This document shows, piece by piece, positions 43,039 through 52,377 of a stretch of DNA of 56,221 nt; within the stretch, counting starts at the first letter, position 1, and every line of letters starts with the position of its first letter. The stretch is taken from NCBI GenBank assembly GCA_944332295.1, contig CALVJR010000006.1, positions 1 to 56,221 on the forward strand. The letters are read 5' to 3'. A model generated the notes under the pieces. That model saw only the letters and a list, made by a program, of their open reading frames with translations, had not been told where the DNA came from and did not search any database. Source of the stretch: an uncultured Bacilli bacterium (GTDB lineage Bacteria > Bacillota_I > Bacilli_A > RF39 > UBA660). The position numbers and the translations under genes were made by a program.

Positions 43039-43952
43039 ATCAAGAAGATAAAGAATTATTAAGTGAAATTATAGAAGATGATCCTACGAAAGCAGATAGC
43101 TATAATATAAGAAAAAATGGCAAAGGAATAGATAGAAAAGTAAATCCTAATATTGATATTGTACCAAAAGAAGAAAATAGTGGAATTGATATTTATGTAA
43201 AAGAGGACACTTTATTTGGAACCGTAAATATTCCTGTTATCATTACAGAAAGTGGCCTAAAAGATGTTGTATATAATGATTTCCATATTGGAAAAAATGC
43301 CAATATTATTATTGTAGCAGGATGTGGTATTACCAATAATGGTCATAAGGATGCCAGACATGATGGAATCCATAGATTCTATTTAGAAGAAGGAGCAAGA
43401 GTAAAATATATAGAACGTCACTGCGGACTAGGTGTAGGAGAGGGTAAAAAGGTTCTAAATCCAGTAACCGAAATCCATATGAAAAAAGGATCATACATGG
43501 TAATGGACACAACTCAGACCAAAGGAGTAGATGACACAAATAGAATAACAAAAGCAAGTCTAGATAGTGATACAACACTAGTTATTACAGAAAAGATTCT
43601 AACAAGTAATGACCAGGTAGCCAAAACAGAATTTGAAGTAGAATTAAATGGCGAAAATGCTTCTACGCATGTAACATCACGTTCTGTCGCAACCGATGAC
43701 TCCTATCAAGAGTTTACATCAAATATTATCGGAAATACCAAATGTTATGCCCATGTAGAATGTGATGCTATCATCAAAGAAAATGGAAAAGTAAAAGCAG
43801 TACCAGAAATCTATGCAAAAAACATTGATGCCAATCTAATTCATGAAGCAGCAATTGGAAAAATAGCTGGTGAGCAACTACTAAAATTAATGTCCCTAGG
43901 ATTATCAGAAAAAGAAGCAGAAGAAGTAATTATTAATGGTTTCTTAAAATAG
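43035..43952 (+). CDS. SufB/SufD-like scaffold protein (SMS-type)
   Basis: A 305-residue beta-helix scaffold, short beside SufB (about 465). The start is ATG 43035, overlapping the previous stop (ATGA), with AAGGAGG 9 bases upstream. The C terminus has the family signature ANLIHEAAIGKIAGEQL followed by LGLSEKEAEEVIINGFL, and the body contains VAGCGITNNG, ERHCGLGVGEG and TKCYAHVECDAIIKENG, giving Cys that could hold a cluster. The N-terminal domain of SufB is missing. Together with the ATPase it matches the two-gene SMS arrangement described for archaea and some bacteria. Confidence 0.85.
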   Translation: MNQEDKELLSEIIEDDPTKADSYNIRKNGKGIDRKVNPNIDIVPKEENSGIDIYVKEDTLFGTVNIPVIITESGLKDVVYNDFHIGKNANIIIVAGCGITNNGHKDARHDGIHRFYLEEGARVKYIERHCGLGVGEGKKVLNPVTEIHMKKGSYMVMDTTQTKGVDDTNRITKASLDSDTTLVITEKILTSNDQVAKTEFEVELNGENASTHVTSRSVATDDSYQEFTSNIIGNTKCYAHVECDAIIKENGKVKAVPEIYAKNIDANLIHEAAIGKIAGEQLLKLMSLGLSEKEAEEVIINGFLK

Positions 43953-44046
43953 GTAACTATCTTAGAAATAAAACAGCATATGTTTTTCAACTAAAAGATA
44001 TCAAAAAAAGAGATAGAAAATATCTTAAAATAACAATTACATAAAA

Positions 44047-44076
44047 AATCAAGAATAATTATTTTTATTCTTGATT
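44047..44076. terminator. Bidirectional terminator between the SufB-like gene and the minus-strand gene
   Basis: Stem AATCAAGAATAA / TTATTCTTGATT with a 6-base loop. The flanking A run (44043-44048) gives a T tract for the minus strand. Confidence 0.75.
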
Positions 44077-44850
44077 ATAGTCTAAGTGATACTCATAAAT
44101 TTCTAATTGCTGAATTTTAGGTACATAAACAGCAGTCACAAAGGAATATTTTCCTTCTTCATTAGGAAAGCTATTATATTTTTTAGTAGTTTTATTATAA
44201 ATCAAATAATAATATTTGTTAGACCTTAATTCATAAGGAAGTAAATTTTCTATTTTATCTAAATCAGAATAAGCTAACCAAGACTTATTCTTTTTTATTT
44301 CTTTATCTAATTGCTGAAAGATACTTTTATCTTTATAATATGCATTAATAGAAGAAACGGAAACACCATCAAAATTATATAAGAAATGAAATACTTGTTT
44401 ATCTTTATAATAGTATCCATTCTTAGGAATAGAAATATGTAAAATATTTTGATACTCTTTAACAGAGGAATAAGGAATCTTATCAATAGAGCAAACGGTA
44501 AAGTAACAAGCTAAAATGAATAAAAGTATCCCCATAATAAATCCAGCAATAAGATTATATTTTGTTTTTATAACAGACCTATATTTAAAACCAAAAACAA
44601 TAGATAAAATAGGAATAATTAGTATAATCCAATAAATCCATGCGTACTGAAACTGTAAAGAAATAGGAACATGATAAACAGCATTAGCAAAAATATAAAA
44701 AGAAAGACACCCTGAAAAAAGAGTAGCTATAAGTAAAATATTAAGCAACATACTAATATGTTCTTTATTATGTTTTTTATCACTTTGTCTATCAATAAAA
44801 CATTCACCACATAAATTTCTAAAAAAAGTATTTTCTTTTTTCTTATTCAT
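44065..44850 (-). CDS. Membrane protein of unknown function
   Basis: A 261-residue minus-strand protein: a short cytoplasmic N terminus with two close Cys (NLCGECFID), about three membrane segments (ISMLLNILLIATLFSG, YWIILIIPILSIVFGF, IAGFIMGILLFILACYF), then a C-terminal extracellular domain (SIPKNGYYYKDK, YLIYNKTTKKY). The start is ATG 44850, with AGAAGG 10 bases upstream; the longer frame begins at a TTG that is part of a TATAAT box, so it is not used. Family not recognised. Confidence 0.6.
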   Translation of the reverse strand: MNKKKENTFFRNLCGECFIDRQSDKKHNKEHISMLLNILLIATLFSGCLSFYIFANAVYHVPISLQFQYAWIYWIILIIPILSIVFGFKYRSVIKTKYNLIAGFIMGILLFILACYFTVCSIDKIPYSSVKEYQNILHISIPKNGYYYKDKQVFHFLYNFDGVSVSSINAYYKDKSIFQQLDKEIKKNKSWLAYSDLDKIENLLPYELRSNKYYYLIYNKTTKKYNSFPNEEGKYSFVTAVYVPKIQQLEIYEYHLDYNQE

Positions 44851-44989
44851 AATCTCACTACCTTCTTTACTATCATTATACAATCAATATTAGAAGGAAC
44901 AATAAGAATTTGAAAAACTTGTCATAAATTGACTTTTTATTTATGAATTTAGAAAAAAATGATATACTATTATTAGGAGGATGATAAAA

Positions 44990-46378
44990 GTGAAGAAAGA
45001 GAGTGCATGGAAGAAATATAGGGAAGAAGACTTAGAAAAATTAAATAATATTTGTGAAGATTATAAAAATTTTTTAACGGTATCTAAAACAGAAAGAGAA
45101 GCAGCAAAAGAAATTATTAGACGAGCAGAAGACAAAGGATATAAGAACCTAGATGATTATATTAAAAATAATGTAGAAATACGTCCTGGAGACAAAATCT
45201 ATGTAAATAATAAAGGAAAAGCTGTTGCACTATTTCATATTGGAACCAAACCTATTACAGAAGGAATGAATATCTTAGGAGCACACATTGACTCTCCAAG
45301 AATTGACCTAAAAGCAAATCCTATTTATGAAAGTGATGGATTTGTCTATTTTGATACTCATTATTATGGCGGAATTAAAAAATATCACTGGGTAACTCTA
45401 CCTCTTGCACTACATGGAGTAATCGTAAAAAAAGATGGTCAGAAAATTGAAATTTGTATTGGAGAAGATAAAGATGATCCAGTAGTAGGAATTACTGATT
45501 TACTTCCACATTTAGCAGGAGAACAAATGAAAAAAGAATCATCAAAACTAATTGAGGGAGAAGATTTAGATATTCTAATTGGTAACAAACCAAAAATAAT
45601 AAATAACCAAGAAGAAAAAGAAGAAATAAAGAGTAGTATATTAGCACTATTAAAAGAAAAATATGATATAGAAGAAGAGGATTTCTTATCAGCCGAAATA
45701 GAAGCAGTACCAGCAGGAGCTGCTAGAGACTTTGGTCTTGATAGAAGCATGATTATGTCTTATGGTCAAGATGATAGAGTATGTGCCTATACTTCTCTAG
45801 AAGCTTTCTTAGAAGTAGAAGAAACAGAAAAAACATTAAGTTGTATTCTAGTAGACAAAGAAGAAATTGGTAGTGTAGGTGCAACCGGAATGGAGTCTCA
45901 TTTCTTTGATAATGCTATTGCTGAAATTTGTGTATTAATGAATGACAATAGTCCATTAGCAGTAAGAAGAGTTCTAAATCACTCAAAGATGTTATCAAGT
46001 GATGTAAATGCTGCTTATGATCCTTTATATAAATCAGTAATGGATAAGAAAAACGCATCAGAATTTGGTCTTGGAGTAGTATTCTGTAAATTTACTGGTT
46101 CTCGTGGTAAGAGTGGCAGTAACGATGCCAATGCAGAATATATTGCAGAATTAAGAAAAATTATGGATGATGCTAATGTTTCTTTCCAAATATCAGAACT
46201 TGGTAAAGTAGATATCGGTGGTGGAGGTACTATTGCTTATATTCTAGCAAACTATAATGTAGAAGTGATTGACTGTGGAGTAGGAGTATTAAGCATGCAT
46301 GCCCCATGGGAAGTAACTTCTAAAGCAGATATCTACGAAGCATATCGTGGATACATCGCATTCCTTCAAAAAGCATAA
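44990..46378 (+). CDS. M18-family aminopeptidase
   Basis: A 462-residue cocatalytic zinc or cobalt aminopeptidase of the M18 family. Key motifs are GAHIDSPRIDLKANP (the first His and Asp ligands), YYGGIKKYHWVTLPLALHG, VDKEEIGSVGATGMES (the catalytic Glu pair), GSNDANAEY, and the C-terminal MHAPWEVTSKADIYEAY with the last His ligand. The start is GTG 44990, 9 bases after AGGAGG; ATG 44981 touches that site. It removes N-terminal residues from peptides in the cytoplasm. A short unknown gene follows 26 bases later. Confidence 0.93.
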   Translation: MKKESAWKKYREEDLEKLNNICEDYKNFLTVSKTEREAAKEIIRRAEDKGYKNLDDYIKNNVEIRPGDKIYVNNKGKAVALFHIGTKPITEGMNILGAHIDSPRIDLKANPIYESDGFVYFDTHYYGGIKKYHWVTLPLALHGVIVKKDGQKIEICIGEDKDDPVVGITDLLPHLAGEQMKKESSKLIEGEDLDILIGNKPKIINNQEEKEEIKSSILALLKEKYDIEEEDFLSAEIEAVPAGAARDFGLDRSMIMSYGQDDRVCAYTSLEAFLEVEETEKTLSCILVDKEEIGSVGATGMESHFFDNAIAEICVLMNDNSPLAVRRVLNHSKMLSSDVNAAYDPLYKSVMDKKNASEFGLGVVFCKFTGSRGKSGSNDANAEYIAELRKIMDDANVSFQISELGKVDIGGGGTIAYILANYNVEVIDCGVGVLSMHAPWEVTSKADIYEAYRGYIAFLQKA

Positions 46379-46404
46379 AATAAAAATGTAGGGGGAAAAG
46401 GAAG

Positions 46405-46662
46405 ATGTACACATGGGAAATGATAGAATTTATTAAACGAAGAAATGGGTATATTGGTGGAGATGATTTATTAAAGATAATATCACAGGAAGAAAATCCT
46501 CAAATTAAAGTAGTAAGATACAATGCTGGAGAAACAGACAGTAAACATGGAAGTTATTATATAGAAGCAAAAAAAGACTCTGAAGAAGGAATAGAAAAAC
46601 TTTGGTTCGAAGCTATGCCATATGAAGAAGCAAAAGTAAAAGGATTAGTAAAAAAGAAATAA
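46405..46662 (+). CDS. Small hypothetical protein
   Basis: An 85-residue soluble protein, start ATG 46405 with AAAGGAAG upstream. It contains FIKRRNGYIGGDDLLKI and a Tyr/Glu-rich second half (EAKKDSEEGIEKLWFEAMPY), with no membrane segment or metal motif. Family not recognised. It shares a short gap with the aminopeptidase and ends at a shared bidirectional terminator, so it is probably its operon partner. Confidence 0.55.
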   Translation: MYTWEMIEFIKRRNGYIGGDDLLKIISQEENPQIKVVRYNAGETDSKHGSYYIEAKKDSEEGIEKLWFEAMPYEEAKVKGLVKKK

Positions 46663-46668
46663 AAACAA

Positions 46669-46698
46669 AAAAAAGAATTGCCAAACAATTCTTTTTTT
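46669..46698. terminator. Bidirectional terminator
   Basis: Perfect 12-base stem AAAAAAGAATTG / CAATTCTTTTTT with a 5-base loop. A run on one side and T run on the other serve both strands. Confidence 0.9.
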
Positions 46699-46705
46699 CT
46701 TAGTA

Positions 46706-47251
46706 CTATTTATATAAGCTACGATTATCAACAACTAGTTCAGATTTTCCATATTTATCTATGGCTTTTAACAACTGCTCAACATAGCAACCATTAATAT
46801 AAATATGAGGAACAGCTAAATTTTTTGGTAAAACAATAATAGAGTGTTTTTGAATAATAATATATCGAATTGTTGACCAGTATAGCTGAAACTGATAAGT
46901 TTCTTTAATTATATTATGAATACCATCTTTATCTATTACTAATTCTTCTCCTGGACTGTTGGATAATCCTCTTGCAAGTTGAAACTTAAATATGAAATAA
47001 ATAAATATAATTGCAATAAAAATCCAATAAAAAAGCCAAGTTAAACCTCCGAAAACAAAATGATGAGAATAGATATAAAGGACTCTAGATAGAATATATA
47101 AAATAAAACATAAAATAGCAGATACTACAGCATATCTATTAGCAGCATAAATTTTCTTTTTAGGGTTTTTAGCAATAGCATGAAGAAATACATGCATGTA
47201 AATAATCTCTTGAAAATACTCCTTACTTTGTTTACTAATATCAAATTTCAC
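46706..47251 (-). CDS. YcxB-like membrane protein
   Basis: A 181-residue minus-strand protein with start GTG 47251 and AAAGGAGG upstream. It has two membrane segments in the middle (YAVVSAILCFILYILS and LFYWIFIAIIFIYFIF) followed by a soluble domain, with ELVIDKDGIH, YWSTIRYIIIQKHSIIVLP and YGKSELVVD. A DxxGI pattern, a W-S-x-I strand and a later hydrophobic strand fit the YcxB C-terminal domain. The function of the family is unknown; this assignment is tentative. Confidence 0.6.
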   Translation of the reverse strand: MKFDISKQSKEYFQEIIYMHVFLHAIAKNPKKKIYAANRYAVVSAILCFILYILSRVLYIYSHHFVFGGLTWLFYWIFIAIIFIYFIFKFQLARGLSNSPGEELVIDKDGIHNIIKETYQFQLYWSTIRYIIIQKHSIIVLPKNLAVPHIYINGCYVEQLLKAIDKYGKSELVVDNRSLYK

Positions 47252-47352
47252 AATAACTCCTCCTTTGTGGAGATACTATATAATAAATAATATATAAAAG
47301 ATAGGAAAAGAGTAAGAAAAATGCTACAATATAAATAGAGAGGAGTAAAATA

Positions 47353-48249
47353 ATGCTACAAGTAAAAAATATAGTAAAGTATTATGGAAATTATAAAGCA
47401 GTAGATAATCTATCTTTTGAAGTAAAAGATGGAGAAATATTCGGTCTATTAGGAGAAAATGGTGCCGGAAAAACAACGACGTTTAGAATAATCATGGGTC
47501 TATTAGAAGCAACTAAAGGAGAAGTATTATTAGATGGCAAACATATTAATTATTCCATCACAGATAAAATAGGCTTTGTAACAGAAGAAAGAAGTCTTCT
47601 TACTAAAATGACCGTAAAAGAACAACTAATTTTTTATGGTGTATTAAAGGGTATGAGAGAAAGAAAGATAGAACAAGAAATAAAGTACTGGCTAAAAGAA
47701 TTTCAAATAGAATCATACGAAAATAGAAAAATAAAGGAATTATCCAAAGGTAACCAACAAAAGATTCAGTTTATATCAGCAGTACTTCATCATCCTAAAT
47801 TATTAATATTAGATGAACCATTTACAGGACTAGATCCTATTAATGTAGAACTAATGAAAAAAGCTATTTATAAATTACAAAAAGAAGGTTGCTCTATTAT
47901 ATTTTCTTCTCATCAAATGGAACATATTGAAAACTTCTGTGAAAAACTAATTATCTTAGTAAAGGGAAAACCAGTAGTCGATGGTTATGTAAAAGATATC
48001 AAAAAAGAATATAAAAAGAAAAATATTATGATTCGAGGAGAAGATTTACCACTTGCAGAAATTGAAAAAATAAAGGGAGTAATTTCTGTTACCAAAGAAA
48101 AAGAGGAATATATGGTAAAAATAGAAGAAGATAGTGTAGCACCAAAGGTATTTGCTAAAATAAAAGATAAAGAAATTACCAAATATGATGTAACAGAACC
48201 AACCTTAAATGAAATCTTCATTGCGAAAGTAGGTGACATCCATGAGTGA
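47353..48249 (+). CDS. ABC-2 type exporter ATPase (NatA-like)
   Basis: A 298-residue ATPase: Walker A GENGAGKTT, signature ELSKGNQQKIQ, Walker B LLILDEPFTGLDP, switch SSHQMEHIE, and a C-terminal extra domain (about 215-298, DUF4162 type, ending EPTLNEIFIAKVGDIHE) typical of NatA-like and YhaQ-like transporters. It has an AGAGGAG ribosome binding site. It overlaps the permease start by 8 bases (ATGAGTGA). Substrates of this class include sodium, antibiotics or lipids; nothing here decides which. Confidence 0.9.
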   Translation: MLQVKNIVKYYGNYKAVDNLSFEVKDGEIFGLLGENGAGKTTTFRIIMGLLEATKGEVLLDGKHINYSITDKIGFVTEERSLLTKMTVKEQLIFYGVLKGMRERKIEQEIKYWLKEFQIESYENRKIKELSKGNQQKIQFISAVLHHPKLLILDEPFTGLDPINVELMKKAIYKLQKEGCSIIFSSHQMEHIENFCEKLIILVKGKPVVDGYVKDIKKEYKKKNIMIRGEDLPLAEIEKIKGVISVTKEKEEYMVKIEEDSVAPKVFAKIKDKEITKYDVTEPTLNEIFIAKVGDIHE

Positions 48250-49537
48250 TAAATTTTGGTATTTAACAAAACAAAGTTTAAATAAAAAGATAAAATCCAA
48301 ATGGTTTATAGGAATTAATATTATGTTAGCAATAGTAGTCATTGCCTTAATAAATATTAATTCAATTATTGCATTCTTTGGAGGAGATTTTAGTGAAGAA
48401 GTAAAGATATTAGTAATCGATAATACAGAGATATCTTATCCAGTATTTAAAGAGACAATAAAAGAGTTAACCCAAGAAGAAGATACAGGAAAAATAACGG
48501 TAAAAGAGTCAACACAAAGTGAAAAAAAGTTACAAAAGAAATTAAAAGATAATGAAATAGCAATCGTTTTTGATAATGACAAAGAATCATTCGTATCATC
48601 AAAAATTATTAGTAATGAAAAAATAGATAGTACAACCTATCAATACATTACGCAAGGATTAAATACAACAAAAACAAGTGTCGCTCTAGTAAAAACTAAT
48701 ACGGATCCAACACTATTAGCTAAAATATCATCTCCAATGGAAATAGAAAGAGTAGTACTAAGTGATCAAAAAAGTGTAGATGAAAATATGGAAATGGTCA
48801 TGGGAACATTATTTCCAACATTAATTTTACCATTCTTCATGCTAATTATTTTCCTAGTACAAATGATAGGAGGAGAAATCTGTGAAGAAAAGACAACCAA
48901 AAGTATGGAGATAATAATTTCTAATGTTAGTCCTAAAGCTCATCTGTTCTCTAAAGTTTTAGCAAGTAATATCTTTATTATTATTCAAGCTATATTATTA
49001 GTGATATATTCAGTAATTGGAATATTAATCAGTACCAAAGGACAATTACAAATTGATCCAAATGTCGATACTTTATTAACCGCAACAGTATCCTCAGGAT
49101 TCCTAGATAAAGTAATAAATCTATTACCAGCAGTAATTATCCTAATGATTTTATCGTTTATAGCATATTCCTTAATTGCTGGAATTCTAGCATCTATGAC
49201 AACAAATATGGAAGATTTCAGTCAAATACAAACACCAATCATGTTAGTTTTACTTGCCGGATACTATCTAGCAATTATGGCAGGAATGTTCGATGGGTCT
49301 ACGTTAATCAGAGTATTATCCTATGTACCATTCCTATCATGTTTAATTGCACCATCACTATATATCATAGGACAAATTACCATGATAGATGTAATTATTG
49401 CAATTCTTATTTTAATATTAACAATTTTCTTAATGACAAAATATGGTCTAAAAATATATAAAATAGGAATATTAAATTACTCTAACGAAAAAATCTGGAC
49501 TAGATTTGCCAAAGCTATAAAAAGTAAAGATGTGTAA
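48242..49537 (+). CDS. ABC-2 type exporter permease (NatB-like)
   Basis: A 431-residue permease: N-terminal membrane segment (WFIGINIMLAIVVIALINI), large extracellular domain (about 45-190, IKELTQEEDTGKITVKES), then a C-terminal membrane domain of about five segments. GGEICEEKTTKSMEIIISNVSP is the characteristic cytoplasmic E-K-x-x-x-x-x-E-I-I/L motif before the second segment of NatB and related proteins. The start is ATG 48242, which overlaps the ATPase stop; an in-frame GTG at 48233 has no ribosome binding site. It is the partner of the ATPase just upstream. Confidence 0.88.
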   Translation: MSDKFWYLTKQSLNKKIKSKWFIGINIMLAIVVIALININSIIAFFGGDFSEEVKILVIDNTEISYPVFKETIKELTQEEDTGKITVKESTQSEKKLQKKLKDNEIAIVFDNDKESFVSSKIISNEKIDSTTYQYITQGLNTTKTSVALVKTNTDPTLLAKISSPMEIERVVLSDQKSVDENMEMVMGTLFPTLILPFFMLIIFLVQMIGGEICEEKTTKSMEIIISNVSPKAHLFSKVLASNIFIIIQAILLVIYSVIGILISTKGQLQIDPNVDTLLTATVSSGFLDKVINLLPAVIILMILSFIAYSLIAGILASMTTNMEDFSQIQTPIMLVLLAGYYLAIMAGMFDGSTLIRVLSYVPFLSCLIAPSLYIIGQITMIDVIIAILILILTIFLMTKYGLKIYKIGILNYSNEKIWTRFAKAIKSKDV

Positions 49538-49563
49538 AAAGGGTTTGTAAAAACTCTTTTTTT
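49537..49563 (+). terminator. Terminator after the NatB-like gene
   Basis: Stem AAAAGGGTTT / AAACTCTTTT (one G-U pair) with a GTAA loop and a T run. Confidence 0.8.
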
Positions 49564-49637
49564 AATAGGAAAAGATAAATTAATAAGTAGAACAATAAAC
49601 TTCATGATATAATGTTAAAAGAATAGGAGGGCTATGT

Positions 49638-50756
49638 TTGATAGAATTTAAAGAAGTAAGTAAAAGTTATAAAAATGTAACGGTATTAAAAGATATTTCA
49701 TTCGTAATAAAAGATGGTGACTTAGTCTGTCTAATTGGAGAATCTGGTTGCGGAAAGACAACAACCTTAAAGATGATTAATAAACTAATATCTCCAACAA
49801 CAGGAGAAATTACCATTAATAAACAAAATATAAAAAATATTAATGACATTAAACTAAGAAGAAAAATGGGATACGTAATTCAGCAAACAGGTCTATTTTC
49901 ACATATGACTATCCGAGAAAATATAGAAATCATCGCTAAAATAGAAAAAATGCCAGAAGAAAAAAGAACCAAAAGAGTAAAACAAATGATGGATATGGTA
50001 GATTTAGACGAAAAACTATTAGACCGTTATCCCAGTGAACTTTCTGGTGGTCAATTGCAAAGAATAGGAATTGCTAGAGCTTTTATGACAGATCCCAAAA
50101 TCATATTAATGGATGAACCATTTAGTGCCCTAGACCCTATGAGCAGAACTTCTCTACAAGATGAATTACTAAAACTACAAAGAAAATTCCATAAGACGAT
50201 AGTATTTGTTACTCATGACATGGATGAAGCAATCAAGCTAGCAGATAAAATTGCAATTATGGAAAAAGGAGAACTAATTCAATACGATACACCAGAAAAT
50301 ATATTAAAACATCCTGCTAACGATTTTGTAAAACAATTTGTAGGAAATAAACGAATCTGGAACTCCCCAGAATTTATTAAAGTAAAAGACATTATGATAA
50401 CAAGACCAATTACTTGTAAAGAAGAGGATACCAAATTCTATTGTATTAATAAAATGCGTATGACAAAAGTAGATAGCTTAATGGTAGTAAATGATGAAAA
50501 AGAACTATTAGGAATTCTGTATGCAGAAAGTTTAACATTAAAACATCATAAAGGAAAAGGTATCAAAGATGTAATTGAAAAAGATTTTGTTTCTGTAGAG
50601 GAAAATGATTCTATTGTAGAATTAACAAAAGTAATAAAAGATACTAAATCAGCAACCATTCCAGTAGTAGATAGAAAAAATCATCTGACAGGTCTAATTA
50701 CAAGAAGTAGCCTAATTACTGCTTTAAGTCAACAATTTGTAGAGGAGGATGAATAA
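49638..50756 (+). CDS. opuCA: Osmoprotectant ABC transporter ATPase with CBS domains (OpuCA/ProV-like)
   Basis: A 372-residue ATPase: Walker A GESGCGKTT, signature ELSGGQLQRIGIARA, Walker B IILMDEPFSALDP and switch VTHDMDEA. A pair of CBS domains at about 255-370 (starting ITCKEEDTKFYCINKM and DFVSVEENDSIVELTK) is the usual ionic-strength or nucleotide sensor of OpuA/OpuC. The start TTG 49638 is chosen because AGGAGG is 7 bases upstream; the ATG at 49634 is out of frame. TATAAT lies at 49608-49613. The stop overlaps the next start by one base (TAATG). Confidence 0.9.
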   Translation: MIEFKEVSKSYKNVTVLKDISFVIKDGDLVCLIGESGCGKTTTLKMINKLISPTTGEITINKQNIKNINDIKLRRKMGYVIQQTGLFSHMTIRENIEIIAKIEKMPEEKRTKRVKQMMDMVDLDEKLLDRYPSELSGGQLQRIGIARAFMTDPKIILMDEPFSALDPMSRTSLQDELLKLQRKFHKTIVFVTHDMDEAIKLADKIAIMEKGELIQYDTPENILKHPANDFVKQFVGNKRIWNSPEFIKVKDIMITRPITCKEEDTKFYCINKMRMTKVDSLMVVNDEKELLGILYAESLTLKHHKGKGIKDVIEKDFVSVEENDSIVELTKVIKDTKSATIPVVDRKNHLTGLITRSSLITALSQQFVEEDE

Positions 50757-52330
50757 TGGAACTTATAAATTATTTTATAGAAAATAAAAATCAAATCATC
50801 TCTCTTTGTATAGAACACATTGAACTAACATCGCTTGCGTTGTTAATTGCAATTATTATCGGTGTACCTATTGGTATTTTAATTAGTTATAAACAAAAAC
50901 TAAATAAACCAGTCCTTGGTATTACTAGTGTTACCCAGGCAATACCAAGTATGGCTTTACTTGGATTTATGATTCCCTTCCTAGGAATTGGAACCATACC
51001 AGCAATTGTAGTAGTAGTTTTATATTCACTACTTCCAATTATTAAAAACACTTATACAGGAGTTACCAACATTTCACCAGCAACAATAGAATCCGCAAAA
51101 GGAATAGGACTTACAAAAGGACAAATTCTAACAAAAATTCAAATTCCTCAAGCTCTACCAATTATTATGGCTGGTGTAAGAATATCTTCTGTTAGTGCCG
51201 TAGGACTAATGACGATGGCTGCATTTATTGGTGGAGGAGGTCTTGGATATTTAATATTCTCAGGTATCCGTACAGTAAATAACTATCAAATCTTAGCAGG
51301 AGCAATACCAGCTTGTATCCTAGCATTATTAGTAGATTATTTCTTTGGAGCAATTGAAAAATTAGTAACACCAATAAGTCTTCAAAAAGGAAATAAATCA
51401 AAAGAAAAATTACAAAAAGAACGTCGCAGAAATAAACTAGTAGTAATTATTACAGTCATAATCATTGCTATATTATTTATAAGTGAATTAGATTTTTCAA
51501 AGAAAAGTGAAAATGTAGTACGTGTCGGTAGTAAAGACTTTACAGAACAAGAAATATTATGTTATATGACTTCTCATGCAATTGAAAATAATACAGATAT
51601 CGATGTAGAAGAAAAATGTAATTTAGGAGGAGCACAAGTAGTATTTTCTGCACTAACTAGTAACAGTATTGATCTATATATTGACTATGCAGGAACAGAT
51701 TATACAGATATCCTAAATCATAAACCAATATCTGATGTAGAACAAGTATACCAAACAATAAAGAAAGAAATGAAAGAAAAATATAATATAGAAGTATTAA
51801 AACAGATGTCTTTTAATAATACCTATGCACTAGCTGTAACCAAAGAAACAGCTAATAGATATAATTTAAAAACAATCAGTGATTTAACAAGAGTATCCAA
51901 AGATTTAACAATTGCCCCAACGCTAGAGTTTATCAATCGAGAAGATGGTCTACCAGGACTTGAAAAAGCTTATGGATTAGAATTTAAAGACACGATTGGT
52001 ATTGATGGAAGTCCTAGATACACAGCCTTATTAAATGATAGTGCTCAAGTAATTGATGCATTTACAACCGATGGACTATTAAAGAAATTTAATCTAGTAG
52101 TATTAGAAGATGATAAAAACTTCTTCCCTCCATATAATGCCATACCATTAGTAAGAGAAGAAATACTAGAAAAATATCCAGAAATAGAAACAATATTAAA
52201 TAATTTAGGAACATATTTAACAGATGAAGTCATGCAAGATCTAAATTATCAAGTAGATGAATTAGGCAAAAGTCCAGAACAAGTTGCACTAGATTTCTTA
52301 AGTGTAATAGATGTAACCAAAGAAAAATAA
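50756..52330 (+). CDS. Osmoprotectant permease fused to its substrate-binding domain (OpuCB-OpuCC-like)
   Basis: A 524-residue fusion. Residues about 1-215 are a BPD-type permease with five to six membrane segments and the EAA-like loop SAKGIGLTKGQILTKIQIP. A membrane segment at about 225-242 leads to an OpuAC-type ligand-binding domain (about 253-524) with VVRVGSKDFTEQEIL, GGAQVVFSALTSNSIDLYIDYAGTD (split here by variable residues) and DAFTTDGLLKK. Choline, carnitine or glycine betaine is the expected cargo; the binding-pocket aromatics were not checked. The fusion removes the need for a separate lipoprotein. It is translationally coupled to the ATPase. Confidence 0.92.
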   Translation: MELINYFIENKNQIISLCIEHIELTSLALLIAIIIGVPIGILISYKQKLNKPVLGITSVTQAIPSMALLGFMIPFLGIGTIPAIVVVVLYSLLPIIKNTYTGVTNISPATIESAKGIGLTKGQILTKIQIPQALPIIMAGVRISSVSAVGLMTMAAFIGGGGLGYLIFSGIRTVNNYQILAGAIPACILALLVDYFFGAIEKLVTPISLQKGNKSKEKLQKERRRNKLVVIITVIIIAILFISELDFSKKSENVVRVGSKDFTEQEILCYMTSHAIENNTDIDVEEKCNLGGAQVVFSALTSNSIDLYIDYAGTDYTDILNHKPISDVEQVYQTIKKEMKEKYNIEVLKQMSFNNTYALAVTKETANRYNLKTISDLTRVSKDLTIAPTLEFINREDGLPGLEKAYGLEFKDTIGIDGSPRYTALLNDSAQVIDAFTTDGLLKKFNLVVLEDDKNFFPPYNAIPLVREEILEKYPEIETILNNLGTYLTDEVMQDLNYQVDELGKSPEQVALDFLSVIDVTKEK

Positions 52331-52377
52331 GTTGACGAAATAAAAGATAAATATTATCATAGTAACAGAGGTGCATT

